The notes: a model not told the origin generated them from the letters alone. A stretch of DNA of 64,000 bases from Pleomorphomonas sp. PLEO (GCF_041320595.1 NZ_CP166625.1:4648001-4712000), one strand, 5' to 3'; shown: positions 55,201 to 64,000, counted from the stretch's first letter. Made by a program: numbers and translations.

Positions 55201-55980
55201 ATGACCGCGACCAACCTTTTGCAGATCGACAAGCTCAGCAAGTCGTTCGCCAGCAACCAGGTGCTGAAATCGATCGATCTCAATGTTGCCGCCGGCGAAG
55301 TCGTCAGCGTGATCGGCCCGTCCGGCAGCGGCAAGACAACCTTGCTGCGCTGCGTCAATTTTCTCGAGGTCTATGACGGTGGCTCGATCCAGATCGATGG
55401 CCGCGAAGTGGGCTATGTCGACAGTGCCAGCCGCAAGCGGCGGGGCGAAGTCGATCTCGCAGCCATGCGGGCCGAAACCGGCATGGTGTTCCAGGGCTTC
55501 AACCTGTTTCCCCACCTGACCGCCGAACAGAACGTGATGCTGGGCCTGCGCCGCGTGCGCAAGAAGCCTGTCAAGGAAGCCCAGGAAATCGCCAAGCACT
55601 GGCTATCGCGCGTCGGGCTGGCCCACAAGGCACACGCCCTGCCCTCCGAACTGTCCGGCGGCCAGCAGCAGCGCGTCGGCATTGCCCGCGCCGTGGCGAT
55701 GGATCCCAAGATCCTGCTGCTCGACGAGATCACGTCGGCGCTCGATCCCGAACTGGTCAATGAAGTACTCGACGTGGTGCGACGGCTGGCAGTGGATGGC
55801 ATGACCATGTTGATGGTGACGCACGAAATCGCCTTTGCCCGCGATGCCAGCCACCGCATCGTCTTCATGGCCGATGGGCTGGTCTCGGCCCAGGGCGCGC
55901 CCGACGCGCTGATGGCCGAAGTCGCCAGCAACGAGCGACTTCGCAATTTCCTGTCGCGGTTCAGCGCGACAGCCCACTAG
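55201..55980 (+). CDS. Amino acid ABC ATPase
   Basis: A 259-residue GlnQ-type ATPase with Walker A GPSGSGKTTLLRCVNFLE, Q-loop MVFQGFNLFPHLT, signature LSGGQQQRVGIARAV, Walker B LLLDEITSALDP and H-switch VTHEIAFARD. Walker B has DEIT instead of the usual DEPT. ATG 55201 follows GGGAG. It completes the importer and is followed by RidA. Confidence 0.9.
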   Translation: MTATNLLQIDKLSKSFASNQVLKSIDLNVAAGEVVSVIGPSGSGKTTLLRCVNFLEVYDGGSIQIDGREVGYVDSASRKRRGEVDLAAMRAETGMVFQGFNLFPHLTAEQNVMLGLRRVRKKPVKEAQEIAKHWLSRVGLAHKAHALPSELSGGQQQRVGIARAVAMDPKILLLDEITSALDPELVNEVLDVVRRLAVDGMTMLMVTHEIAFARDASHRIVFMADGLVSAQGAPDALMAEVASNERLRNFLSRFSATAH

Positions 55981-56061
55981 AGCTGTGTTTTCCCGCAATT
56001 CCGGACGCAAGACCTTGACCCCGTTTTTGCTGGAATTGCTCCAAATGAAAAGAGACGACCA

Positions 56062-56523
56062 ATGCCAAATGCGGCGCGCCTTGAAGCGCTTGGATTGCAG
56101 CTCCTGCCTGTTCCCAAGCCGATCGGCAATTTTCGAAATTTCATCCGTACCGGCTCTCTGATCTTCATTTCGGGCCAGGGCCCGCGCGAGGCCGACGGCA
56201 CGCTGTACACCGGCAAGGTGGGCGCCGACGTCAGCACCGCCGCCGCCTATGAGCATGCCAAACTGACCGGCCTCAATCTGCTGTCGGTGCTGGCCAACGC
56301 GGTCGGTGACCTGGGCAAGGTGAGCCAGGTGGTCAAGCTGCTCGGCCTCGTCAACGCGGTGGACAATTTCACCAGCCACCCCGACGTGATCAACGGCTGC
56401 TCGGACCTGTTCACCGACGTCTTCGGCGAGATCGGCCAGCACGCCCGTTCGGCCATCGGCGTCGCCTCGCTGCCCAACAACATCACGGTCGAGATCGAAG
56501 CCATCTTCGAACTCCGTAACTAG
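56062..56523 (+). CDS. RidA/YjgF-family protein
   Basis: A 153-residue RidA-like protein with FIRTGSLIFISGQGPREADG, VSTAAAYEHAKLTGLNLLSV, a LGDLGKVSQVVKLLGLVNAV-like block and ARSAIGVASLPNNITVEIEA. The strongly conserved RidA arginine that binds the substrate carboxylate is represented in the HARSAIGV block. The family hydrolyses enamine/imine intermediates made by PLP beta-eliminases. It lies between an amino acid ABC system and two PLP enzymes, which supports that role here. Confidence 0.88.
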   Translation: MPNAARLEALGLQLLPVPKPIGNFRNFIRTGSLIFISGQGPREADGTLYTGKVGADVSTAAAYEHAKLTGLNLLSVLANAVGDLGKVSQVVKLLGLVNAVDNFTSHPDVINGCSDLFTDVFGEIGQHARSAIGVASLPNNITVEIEAIFELRN

Positions 56524-56538
56524 ATAGGTTCGAGCACC

Positions 56539-57741
56539 ATGGCATCCGCCATCAACGATCCCAGCAATGTCCCGATCCGCGAACGGCTTGGCTTGCGTCC
56601 GATCATCAATGTCTCCGGCACGATGACGGCTCTGGGCGCCTCGATCATGGTTCCCGAGGCGATCCGGGCCATGGCCGAGATCGCTCCCGAATTCGTCGAG
56701 ATCGATGACTTGCAGCGCCGCGCCAGCGCCACCATCGCACGCCTGACCGGCGCGGAGGCGGGCTTCGTCACCGCTTCCGCCGCCGGCGGCATCGTCATGG
56801 CGGTGGCCGCCAGCATGGCGGGCGAGAAATTGCTGGCCATCGAGGGCCTGCCGCTCGATACGAGCGGGCTGAAGACCGAGGTCATCGTGCAGCTTGGCCA
56901 TAATGTCGGCTATGGCAACAGCATCGACCAGGCGATCCGACTGGCAGGCGGCAGGCCTGTGTTTGCCGGTTCCGTCAGTTCCACCCAGCCCTATCAGGTT
57001 GCCGATGCCATCACCGACGCGACGGCCGCCGGCCTCTATGTGGTCGCTCACTCCACCATATCCTACGGCATGCTGACCCTGCCCGAATTCGCGGGCATCT
57101 GCCACGACAGGGGCGTGCCGGTGATTGTTGATGCGGCCTCCGAATATGACTTCCGCCGCTTTCTCGCCGAAGGGGCCGACCTCGTCATTTATAGCGGCCA
57201 TAAATTCCTGGGTGGTCCGACCTCCGGCATTGTCGCAGGACGCAAGGACCTGGTGCGCGCCGGCTACCTGCAAAACCGGGGTGTCGGCCGTGGCATGAAG
57301 GTGGGCAAGGAAACCATCGCCGGCGTCATGGCGGCGCTCGACGCCTGGGAAGTCCGCGACCACGGAAGAATTCGCGCTGGCGAACAGGCCGCGCTCGAGC
57401 GCTGGCAAGCGGTGTTGACCGGCCGCGACGGCATCAAGGCCGAGATCACGCCCGATCCCACCGACAACCCCCTGGACCGCCTGGAAATCCGCGTCCTGCC
57501 CGCCAGTGGCTTCACCGCCTACGGACTGGTCTCGTCACTGGCTGCCGGCTCGCCGCCGATCATGGTGCGAGGGCATCAGGCCGAACGGGGCGTCTTCTGG
57601 CTCGATCCCTGCAACCTGCACCCCGGCGAGGCGGAAGTGGTCGCCACGCGGCTCGCCGAGATACTGAACGCTCCGCGCCCGGCCAATGCCATGGCTGTCC
57701 CGGTCAAGTCGTCAGCCGGCATTCTGAAATGGCCGGACTGA
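56539..57741 (+). CDS. SelA-like PLP-dependent enzyme 1
   Basis: A 400-residue fold-type I PLP enzyme of the SelA-like (D-glucosaminate/amino acid ammonia-lyase-type) group. Signs are [15 protein letters not shown] at the N-terminus, [28 protein letters not shown] and the lysine motif [18 protein letters not shown], then [20 protein letters not shown]. It is too short for true SelA, lacks any link to selenocysteine, and such proteins more often remove ammonia by beta-elimination. It is the paralogue of the next gene. Confidence 0.82.
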   Translation: MASAINDPSNVPIRERLGLRPIINVSGTMTALGASIMVPEAIRAMAEIAPEFVEIDDLQRRASATIARLTGAEAGFVTASAAGGIVMAVAASMAGEKLLAIEGLPLDTSGLKTEVIVQLGHNVGYGNSIDQAIRLAGGRPVFAGSVSSTQPYQVADAITDATAAGLYVVAHSTISYGMLTLPEFAGICHDRGVPVIVDAASEYDFRRFLAEGADLVIYSGHKFLGGPTSGIVAGRKDLVRAGYLQNRGVGRGMKVGKETIAGVMAALDAWEVRDHGRIRAGEQAALERWQAVLTGRDGIKAEITPDPTDNPLDRLEIRVLPASGFTAYGLVSSLAAGSPPIMVRGHQAERGVFWLDPCNLHPGEAEVVATRLAEILNAPRPANAMAVPVKSSAGILKWPD

Positions 57742-57833
57742 AGCAACTCCAGGAAAAGTGGGAACCGGTTTACCGCCCGAAATTGCGTCTAGCAAAGATC
57801 GCCCACCCATCCCCATCAGGTCGAGGTTTTGCC

Positions 57834-59030
57834 GTGTCCAATGATATCCGCCAGGATCTGGGGCTACGCCAGGTCGTCAACGTCTCCGGCACCATGACGG
57901 CCCTGGGCGCTTCCATCGTCGTCCCGCAGGCCATCGAGGCCATGACGCGCGGGCTACCCCAGTTCTTCGAGATGGCCGCGCTGCACAAAGAGGCCAGCAA
58001 GGTCATCGCCGACCTGACCGGCGCCGAAGCCGGCTTCGTCACCGCCTCATGCGCCGCCGGCATCACGCTCACTGTCGCCGCCGCCATGACAGGATCGGAC
58101 CTTCTGGCCATCGAGCGCCTGCCCGATACCGGCGCGGTCAAAAACGAGGTGGTGATCCTAGCCGGCCATATGATCAGCTTCGGCGCGCCGGTCGAACAGA
58201 TGATCCGGCTTTCCGGCGCCAAGGTGGTGTCGGTGGGCCAGGCGACGGCCAGCGCAGCCTATCAGCTCGCCGCCTCGATCAACGACAACACTGCTGCCGC
58301 CGTCTTCGTCATCTCGCACCACGTCGTCGACTATGCGCAGATCCCGATCAAGACCTTCATCAAGGTCTGCCATGACAAGGGCGTTCCGGTCATCGTCGAC
58401 GCCGCGTCGGAATATGACCTGACAACCGCGCTCGCGTTGGGCGCCGACATCGTGATCTGGTCGGGCCACAAATTCCTGGGTGGACCGACATCGGGCATCG
58501 TCGCAGGCAGCAAGGATCTGGTGCGCGCCACCTATCTGCAGAACCGGGGCATCGGCCGCGGCATGAAAGTGGGCAAGGAATCGATCATCGGCGTCATGGC
58601 CGCGATGACCGCATGGAAGAGCCGCGACCACCAGGGCATCCGGGCCAGGGAGCGTTCCGCGCTCGAGGTGTGGAGCGAAGCACTAGCCGGCCGGCCGGGC
58701 GTGACGGCAACCATCGTCCCGGACCCCACCCAGAACCCGCTCGATCGCCTGAAGGTCAGCGTCGATCCACAGGCCGCCCATATCTCGGCCTGGGACCTCG
58801 CCATCCGCCTCGCCTCGGGTGACCGCCCCATTATCGTGCGCGATCACGAAGTAGAGCATGGCCACTTCTTCCTCGACCCCTGCAATCTGCACCCGGGACA
58901 GGAATTCTTGGTGGCCGAGCGCCTTGCCGAGGAACTCGACAAAGCCGCCGCCTCCAATGACATCATCGAGACGCCCCTTGAAGAGATCTGGCGGGCGCGC
59001 GAGGACAGCATCTTGAACTGGCCGGATTGA
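57834..59030 (+). CDS. SelA-like PLP-dependent enzyme 2
   Basis: A 398-residue paralogue of the previous gene, sharing [53 protein letters not shown] and [17 protein letters not shown]. The PLP lysine is present in both, so both could be active. I start at GTG 57834, which aligns with the paralogue's N-terminus; an ATG at 57729 would add about 35 uncharacteristic residues and overlap the paralogue. Two active copies suggest a heteromer or two substrates. It is the last gene of the operon. Confidence 0.8.
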   Translation: MSNDIRQDLGLRQVVNVSGTMTALGASIVVPQAIEAMTRGLPQFFEMAALHKEASKVIADLTGAEAGFVTASCAAGITLTVAAAMTGSDLLAIERLPDTGAVKNEVVILAGHMISFGAPVEQMIRLSGAKVVSVGQATASAAYQLAASINDNTAAAVFVISHHVVDYAQIPIKTFIKVCHDKGVPVIVDAASEYDLTTALALGADIVIWSGHKFLGGPTSGIVAGSKDLVRATYLQNRGIGRGMKVGKESIIGVMAAMTAWKSRDHQGIRARERSALEVWSEALAGRPGVTATIVPDPTQNPLDRLKVSVDPQAAHISAWDLAIRLASGDRPIIVRDHEVEHGHFFLDPCNLHPGQEFLVAERLAEELDKAAASNDIIETPLEEIWRAREDSILNWPD

Positions 59031-59056
59031 CCGGTAACCAGACAACAGGGGATGCA

Positions 59057-59866
59057 CTAACCAGCCACATTACAATCCGGGTGGACATCCAATCCCAAGC
59101 ACACGATTGATGTTAATGCTGGGAAAGGTGATGGAACGTCAGCCTTGACGAGATGGTGAAGCTGTATCCATTCGCTAGGTCGCTTCGGAAAGCACAGCCG
59201 CTGACCGCTACCGGTTTTTCTCAGATCGATCGCGAGATCGGGTCCCTGGGAAAAGGAAAGGATAGCCCGTTCCCACCAAGCGTCGTGGGGGAAGTCGGCG
59301 CGGGTATATAATATCACTTCATCGATAAGCACTTGGCGGCCGAATGCGACAGTCAGCGCCGCTTCGGGATTGCGACCGATTCCCCAGCTAGTATAGGGCC
59401 ACTCGCCATGACCACCGGTCGCGGTCAGCCCGTCGATGGCGTTGCGGGCCGCGAACAGGGCCTCGCCGCGGGTCGCAGAATTGGCGGAAGCATGCGGAAA
59501 GGCAGTGCTATCGATAAAGTCGAATGGGTTCAGCGCCAGGTCGCGACGCGTTGCGACTTCTTCGGCAGTGGCGAGCCGCGCCTCGAGAAAGTGCCGCTCG
59601 CCAGCAAACGCGAAGGGGGCAAAAGCTTTCCTGGCGTCGCCGAAGGGCAGCGGATATTCGAAGCTCCCCTCCGGCAGCCACAGCAGTGGACAGGCGCCGG
59701 AATCGTCCAGGCGAACGCGGATATGCGCTGACGTTCTGTCCGTATGCAGGACAATACGATCACCCGGCACATAAGCGGCCGAATAGACCAGTTGGACTTC
59801 GGTCTCGCCGTGGGCTTCGGCGTGCGCGACACCGTCCGCGCCAACGATTTTCAGGTGAATAGGCAT
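59057..59866 (-). CDS. Discoidin-like carbohydrate-associated protein
   Basis: A 269-residue protein without a signal peptide. Its second half (about 115-245) looks like a galactose-binding/discoidin-like beta-sandwich: RNAIDGLTATGGHGEWPYTS, ALTVAFGRQVLIDEVILYTR and WWERAILSFS. The N-terminal half is a different beta-rich region. I could not name a family firmly. It is the last gene of the minus-strand heparinase cluster, and its 3' end converges on the SelA-like gene 26 bases away. A sugar-binding role is likely by context. Confidence 0.6.
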   Translation of the reverse strand: MPIHLKIVGADGVAHAEAHGETEVQLVYSAAYVPGDRIVLHTDRTSAHIRVRLDDSGACPLLWLPEGSFEYPLPFGDARKAFAPFAFAGERHFLEARLATAEEVATRRDLALNPFDFIDSTAFPHASANSATRGEALFAARNAIDGLTATGGHGEWPYTSWGIGRNPEAALTVAFGRQVLIDEVILYTRADFPHDAWWERAILSFSQGPDLAIDLRKTGSGQRLCFPKRPSEWIQLHHLVKADVPSPFPALTSIVCLGLDVHPDCNVAG

Positions 59867-59943
59867 TGTCGATCCTCAGATAGGCGCCGCGACGGCAAAA
59901 TCCCGCCGCGAAGCCCTATTTCCTTTATTGTCGCATCGACAGG

Positions 59944-61212
59944 TCACTGTCCGATGATGTTCCCCACCGTCTTGTTCATTTCGGCGATGCCCTCTTCGAC
60001 CGTCTCGTTCTTGGTCATGATCGAATCGTGGACGCGGTTGAGCGCCACTTCGATCTGCGGCGCCTTGGGATGAACGGGCATCTCGAGATAGCCCTTCTCG
60101 ATGGTGAGCGCCGCCTTGCTGTTCTCGTCCTTCGGGAAGCCTTCGATCGACGTGATGGTGTCGATCACCTTGGCGTCACGCACGGCAGGAATGGTGCCGG
60201 TCGAGGCGACGATGGTCGCGCCCTCAGGGCCCGTCACAAACTTGAGGAAGTCGAGGGCCGTCTCCTTGTGGCTCGACTGCTTGTTGACGGCGAGCGACGT
60301 GATGGTGGCAATGGTGGTGCCCGCCTTGACGCCATCCGGATGCGGATACTTGACGATACCCCAGTTGACCGACTTGGATTCGCCGGATTTGACCTTGGTG
60401 ATCTGCGTCGCGGCAAACCATGTTCCCATCGGCAGCGTCGCAATTGTGTTGTTGAAGAAGGGCGCCGAATAGTGGGTGTTTGACGTCTTCAGCATCGAAT
60501 AGTCCGGAACAATGCCGTCGCTCTGCAGCTTGAGCGCCCGCTCGTACCAGGGCTTCAGGAAGTCGTAATTGCCATCCACGACCGTGTGCTGGCCGTCAAG
60601 GATACCGAATAGTTCGACGGTGCTGCGCCAGATGTGGAAGATGCTGCCGTAGACCTTGTCGGAGCCGGCGCCGCTGGTCATCTTCCGTGCCAGCTCGTCA
60701 TATTGCGCCACGGTCATGTCGTTCGACGGATAGGGAACGCCGGCTTTGTCGAACAGATCCTTGTTGTAATAGACGACCCAGAAATCGCTGCGGAACGGCA
60801 GAGCGTAGACCTTGTCCTTGATGGTGATCTGCTCGATCAGCCCGGAATAGGCGGCCGGATCGATGGCATTGTCCTTCATGTAGCCGGTCAGATCCTCAAG
60901 CTGACCGGCGCGGACCACGGTGGCATAGCCGGGGACGTCCTTGATGGTCAAAACATCAAGGTCGTCGGCGCCACCGGTCAGCTGTGTGCTCAGCATCGTC
61001 TGGTAGTCAGTCGAGCCGAGATCGACATAGTCGATCTTCACGTTCGGATGCTTGGCCTGGTAGGCGTCGATAAGGGGCTGATAATAGGCGGTTTTATCCC
61101 AATCCCACAGCGCCCACTTGATGGTTTCGGTGTCGGCGGCAAAGGCGTGGCCGACAATCGCGACCGAGGCGACGGCGGACATCGTCGCCGCGAAGGCTTT
61201 CAGGTGTTTCAT
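59944..61212 (-). CDS. Family 1 sugar ABC solute-binding protein
   Basis: A 422-residue binding protein with a Sec signal peptide (MKHLKAFAATMSAVASVAIV, cleavage near AFA-AD). The mature part has IKWALWDWDKTAYYQPLIDA, ADDLDVLTIKDVPGYATVV, ALPFRSDFWVVYYNKDLFDK and ETALDFLKFVTGPEG, matching UgpB/MsmE-type receptors. Its ATG follows GAGAGAGATG-like sequence. The DUF624 and ATPase genes are upstream on the same strand; the permeases are not in view and may lie to the right. Confidence 0.9.
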   Translation of the reverse strand: MKHLKAFAATMSAVASVAIVGHAFAADTETIKWALWDWDKTAYYQPLIDAYQAKHPNVKIDYVDLGSTDYQTMLSTQLTGGADDLDVLTIKDVPGYATVVRAGQLEDLTGYMKDNAIDPAAYSGLIEQITIKDKVYALPFRSDFWVVYYNKDLFDKAGVPYPSNDMTVAQYDELARKMTSGAGSDKVYGSIFHIWRSTVELFGILDGQHTVVDGNYDFLKPWYERALKLQSDGIVPDYSMLKTSNTHYSAPFFNNTIATLPMGTWFAATQITKVKSGESKSVNWGIVKYPHPDGVKAGTTIATITSLAVNKQSSHKETALDFLKFVTGPEGATIVASTGTIPAVRDAKVIDTITSIEGFPKDENSKAALTIEKGYLEMPVHPKAPQIEVALNRVHDSIMTKNETVEEGIAEMNKTVGNIIGQ

Positions 61213-61252
61213 CTCTCTCTCCCTCGATTTCGGATGCAGCTGGCACCCCTTG

Positions 61253-61960
61253 TCAAACTATGCTTCCCGCACCGGCCGCCCCATGGGCGAGCGACTGGTA
61301 GCGGATGAGCGCACGCTGGCTCTGGAAGGTCATCACCAGCGCGCAAAACGAAAAGCCAAAGGTGGCCGGAATGAAGATGCTGACCGGATAGGCGGCGACA
61401 TGGACCAGCCAGACCGTGGCACAGAGCAGCAGCGCAGCGAGCCCCGGCACGAAGCCGGCCATGGTCATCAGACACGCCGTGCCGAGCAGCCGCGGGATGG
61501 GCAGACCGGTGAGCATCATCAGCGTAAAACTGTGTGTGGCCATGAGCAGGAGCAAGATGGTGCCGAACAGCGACACCACGACCGCCAGCACGAAAAGCGG
61601 CTCCTCAGTCGTGGCTCTCGCATAGACCACGATGGCAGCGACGCCGAGAGCGACAGTCGCCCCGAAGATCCAGCCGACAAGGGTGGCGCGCCAGAACTCC
61701 CGCCGGAAGCTCTCCCAAAAATCCCGCCAGAGATAATGGTTCTCGTCGCGGATCATCGTGGTCGTGATGCGCGTCGTCGCCGCCAGCATCGCCGGGATGG
61801 TGACGACCGGCAAGGCGAACAGCACCATGAGCAGATTGAGTTTGAACAGCTCCCACCATTCACGCGCAAAGATTTCGACGAAAAGCGCCACGCCCCTCCT
61901 GGGCGGCGCGTTCCTGTCGATCTCCTTCACGTCGCCACGGCGGGCGCCGAACCTCCACAT
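61253..61960 (-). CDS. YesL/DUF624 membrane protein
   Basis: A 235-residue membrane protein of the YesL (DUF624) family, with about five spans. It opens with a charged tail, then the family-like WELFKLNLLMVLFALPVVTI, ENHYLWRDFWESFRREFWRA and ALIRYQSL near the end. Family members are found beside sugar ABC systems for pectic and other plant or animal polysaccharides. It lies between the ATPase and the binding-protein genes. Molecular function is unknown. Confidence 0.83.
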   Translation of the reverse strand: MWRFGARRGDVKEIDRNAPPRRGVALFVEIFAREWWELFKLNLLMVLFALPVVTIPAMLAATTRITTTMIRDENHYLWRDFWESFRREFWRATLVGWIFGATVALGVAAIVVYARATTEEPLFVLAVVVSLFGTILLLLMATHSFTLMMLTGLPIPRLLGTACLMTMAGFVPGLAALLLCATVWLVHVAAYPVSIFIPATFGFSFCALVMTFQSQRALIRYQSLAHGAAGAGSIV

Positions 61961-61977
61961 ACCGACCTCCCTCGACC

Positions 61978-63087
61978 TCAGTTGAAGATGGTTTTCTCGC
62001 TTTCCCCGTCGAACAGATGCAGCTTGGTAGTGTCGATGCCGAGCGTCACTGCGTCACCGTCGCGCGCCTTGCAGCGCGGCGGCACCTTGGCCACCAGCTT
62101 GGTTCCGTTGACCAGGAGATGGAGATGAACCTCCGATCCCATGGGCTCGGCGAGTTCGACCGTCGTCCTGATCGGGGTTGTGGTCGCCTGCCTCATGTAG
62201 GAGGAGGCCTCATCGTGCAAGTCTTCCGGCCGGATGCCGAGCATGCAGTCGCGCCCAACCCAGGGCGCCAGCACCGCTTCACCGGCGCGCTCGGGCAGCG
62301 GGATGAGATTCTCGCCGAAGCGGGCGGCAAAGCCGACGGCGGCCCGCTCGAGCCGTACCGGCAGCATGTTCATCTGCGGCGAGCCGATGAAGCCGGCGAC
62401 AAACATGTTGCAGGGATTGTCGTAAAGGTTCTGCGGCGTGTCGACCTGCTGGATGTAGCCGTCCTTCATCACCACAATGCGGTCGGCCATGGTCATCGCC
62501 TCCACCTGATCGTGGGTGACGTAGATGAAAGTCGTGCCCAGGCTCTTGTGAAGCTTTGAAATCTCGACCCGCATCGTCGCGCGCAGCTTGGCGTCGAGAT
62601 TACTGAGCGGCTCGTCGAGCAGAAACACGGCCGGATTGCGCACCATGGCACGCCCGAGCGCCACGCGCTGGCGCTGGCCACCGGACAGTGCTTTCGGTTT
62701 CCGGTTGAGCAGGTGCTCGATGTCGAGAATCCTCGCGGCCTCGCGGACCTTGGCGTCGATCTCGGCGCGGGGTGCCTTCCGAAGCTCGAGACCGAAGGCC
62801 ATGTTCTTGTAGACCGTCATATGCGGGTAGAGCGCATAGTTCTGGAACACCATGGCGATGTCGCGATCCTTGGACTCAAGATCGTTGACGAGGGCGTCCC
62901 CGATGTAGAGCTCGCCGGACGTGATCTCCTCCAGCCCTGCGATCATCCTGAGGGTCGTCGACTTGCCACACCCCGACGGTCCAACAAGAACAATGAACTC
63001 CTTGTCCTGGATTTCGAGGCTGAGTTTATGCACGACGGTCAGGGAACCGTAGTTTTTCTGAATGTCGCGAAGCGAAATGCTCGCCAT
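61978..63087 (-). CDS. UgpC/MalK-type sugar ABC ATPase
   Basis: A 369-residue ATPase. Walker A is [28 protein letters not shown], signature [15 protein letters not shown], Walker [14 protein letters not shown] and H-switch VTHDQVEAM. The C-terminal TOBE domain has FIGSPQMNMLPVRL and LGIRPEDLH. It follows the heparinase-like gene by about 30 bases and serves the binding protein downstream. Confidence 0.93.
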   Translation of the reverse strand: MASISLRDIQKNYGSLTVVHKLSLEIQDKEFIVLVGPSGCGKSTTLRMIAGLEEITSGELYIGDALVNDLESKDRDIAMVFQNYALYPHMTVYKNMAFGLELRKAPRAEIDAKVREAARILDIEHLLNRKPKALSGGQRQRVALGRAMVRNPAVFLLDEPLSNLDAKLRATMRVEISKLHKSLGTTFIYVTHDQVEAMTMADRIVVMKDGYIQQVDTPQNLYDNPCNMFVAGFIGSPQMNMLPVRLERAAVGFAARFGENLIPLPERAGEAVLAPWVGRDCMLGIRPEDLHDEASSYMRQATTTPIRTTVELAEPMGSEVHLHLLVNGTKLVAKVPPRCKARDGDAVTLGIDTTKLHLFDGESEKTIFN

Positions 63088-63117
63088 GACGGTCCTCCGA
63101 TTGCTCAGCAGCGCCCG

Positions 63118-64000
63118 TTACCGGACGAGAATAGTTCCAACGCTTGTTTCGCCGGCTCCGCGATCGAAGACGGAGACTTCGCCAAAGCCCGTGCAGCCAT
63201 CGGCGTTGAAGGTGTCCGTGGGGCTCGCGTATTCGCGATGGGCGATCACCACCGTGAACGCCCGCTCCCCCTTGGTGATGTTGAGGGCTTGGATCGTCGC
63301 ATCGTCGAACCTCACGCTCTTGAAGTTCGAACTCACGGGCACCGTCTCGGCCGACAGCGTTTCGCGCCGACCTGCCGGGTTGAGCCCGATGACGGTAAAC
63401 AGGTGGAGCGGGCCGATGCCGTGGTCGTCGACGCGCAGCGTGAGATTGGTTTCAAGTTCGTTGTAACGGCGAGACAGTCGGGTCTCGACCAGTCGTCCCT
63501 GCGGAGCGGCGCCGACCAGCAGCAGATCGACCGCGTTGCTGGCGCTGTCATAGGCGAAGCGGCGACCATCGCCGGCCACCTGGCCGCGGCTGTCGAAATG
63601 GAAGTAGCGCTGATAGGCGTGAGCGGACGCGGTGTGGAACTCGTCGCAGATCACCAGGATATCCGGCTTCAGGAACAACAGCCGGCGATTGACGAAGACG
63701 CCGCCCGACGCGAGCTCCTGATAGCCGAGATGCCCGCCCTCGGCATAGGCGTAGCGATCCCCGGCGACGAAACGGCGGTTGACGGCCCGCGACAGGCGCG
63801 AACAACCCCAGCTGTCGACGGGCGTGTAGACTTCCTCGTCATCGACCGTGACGGTATTGTGGGCCGATGCGTTCTTGAATTCGAAGCGCTCCGGCTTGTT
63901 GACGTAGGTGTAGCGGCCGGCGTCGACGAGGATGTCCTCGCCACGGGCGAACAGATCAAAGTGCAGCTTGTCGGAATGGCCATGTCCGGCGCCGAGCGTG
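63118..64000 (-). CDS. Heparinase II/III-like polysaccharide lyase, 5' end beyond window
   Basis: The C-terminal 293 residues of a heparinase II/III-type lyase; the gene begins to the right of the window. The catalytic-region motif is visible right at the edge: GAGHGHSDKLHFDLF, ILVDAGRYTYVNKPE, then ASAHNTVTVDDEEVY and CDEFHTASAHAYQRYFHFDS. The family cleaves uronic-acid-containing polysaccharides such as heparinoids or alginate. Together with the MalK-type ATPase, YesL protein and binding protein it indicates uptake and cleavage of uronate oligosaccharides. The substrate is not known. Confidence 0.87.
   Translation of the reverse strand, partial: TLGAGHGHSDKLHFDLFARGEDILVDAGRYTYVNKPERFEFKNASAHNTVTVDDEEVYTPVDSWGCSRLSRAVNRRFVAGDRYAYAEGGHLGYQELASGGVFVNRRLLFLKPDILVICDEFHTASAHAYQRYFHFDSRGQVAGDGRRFAYDSASNAVDLLLVGAAPQGRLVETRLSRRYNELETNLTLRVDDHGIGPLHLFTVIGLNPAGRRETLSAETVPVSSNFKSVRFDDATIQALNITKGERAFTVVIAHREYASPTDTFNADGCTGFGEVSVFDRGAGETSVGTILVR

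Noticed and set aside
55603-57408. A 601-codon antisense frame opposite the ATPase, RidA and first SelA-like genes
   Set aside because: The plus strand holds well-supported genes with family motifs; the antisense protein is low-complexity in character and has no ribosome site I trust.
56539-59030. True selenocysteine synthase (SelA)
   Set aside because: Proteins are about 400 residues, duplicated in an amino acid operon with RidA and without selB or selC; SelA-like ammonia-lyase-type enzymes fit better.
1-64000. CRISPR array, prophage, insertion sequence, tRNA or rRNA genes
   Set aside because: I looked for regular spaced repeats, transposase or phage genes and cloverleaf-like stretches and saw none; small tRNA genes cannot be fully excluded without a dedicated search.

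Overview
The window is a high-GC, gene-dense stretch of an alphaproteobacterial chromosome or large replicon. Its gene content suggests the order Hyphomicrobiales (Rhizobiales): single-domain fructose-type (FrcA-like) and UgpC/MalK-type ABC systems, a BiuH close to what is known from Rhizobium leguminosarum, and many paralogous transport operons each with a local regulator. Genus cannot be fixed from the sequence alone. I see no rRNA, tRNA, insertion sequence, prophage or CRISPR array.

The layout is a catabolic archipelago with nine solute-binding proteins (SBPs) in 64 kb. From left to right: the 5' part of an SBP gene (minus strand, running off the left edge); a four-gene overlapping minus-strand operon for envelope glycolipid or lipid handling (LpxH-like phosphoesterase, GT21 glycosyltransferase, DedA-type membrane protein, GT2 glycosyltransferase); a MalT-like LuxR regulator; a peptide/nickel-type ABC operon (SBP, two permeases, two ATPases) fused in one transcription unit to a short hydantoinase-A-like protein and two tandem DUF917 (S-Me-THD) proteins; a ROK regulator divergent from a ribulokinase-like FGGY kinase and an FrcBCA-like sugar ABC operon; a DeoR regulator divergent from a sugar ABC operon that also encodes an ADP-dependent sugar kinase homologue and an unusual aldolase-like TIM barrel, ending at a strong intrinsic terminator.

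The right half holds a LacI regulator with its own palindromic operator, followed by an FAD oxidoreductase, a sugar ABC operon, a SIS-domain protein and a PfkB kinase; a cystine-type amino acid ABC operon; a GntR/FCD regulator divergent from a BMP-family ABC operon interleaved with biuret hydrolase, a second cysteine hydrolase, a cupin and allophanate hydrolase (a biuret or triuret nitrogen-scavenging unit); an IclR regulator divergent from an amino acid ABC operon that carries RidA and two tandem SelA-like PLP enzymes; and finally a minus-strand polysaccharide unit (heparinase II/III-like lyase, MalK-type ATPase, YesL/DUF624 protein, SBP and a discoidin-like protein) that runs off the right edge.

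The genes work as separate uptake-plus-catabolism modules. Most modules pair one transporter with a few enzymes and one adjacent regulator, and for the ROK, LacI, DeoR, GntR and IclR regulators I could find inverted-repeat candidate operators in the adjoining control regions. The least explained chemistry is in three modules: ADP-kinase plus aldolase, tandem SelA-like plus RidA, and HyuA-like plus two DUF917 proteins.
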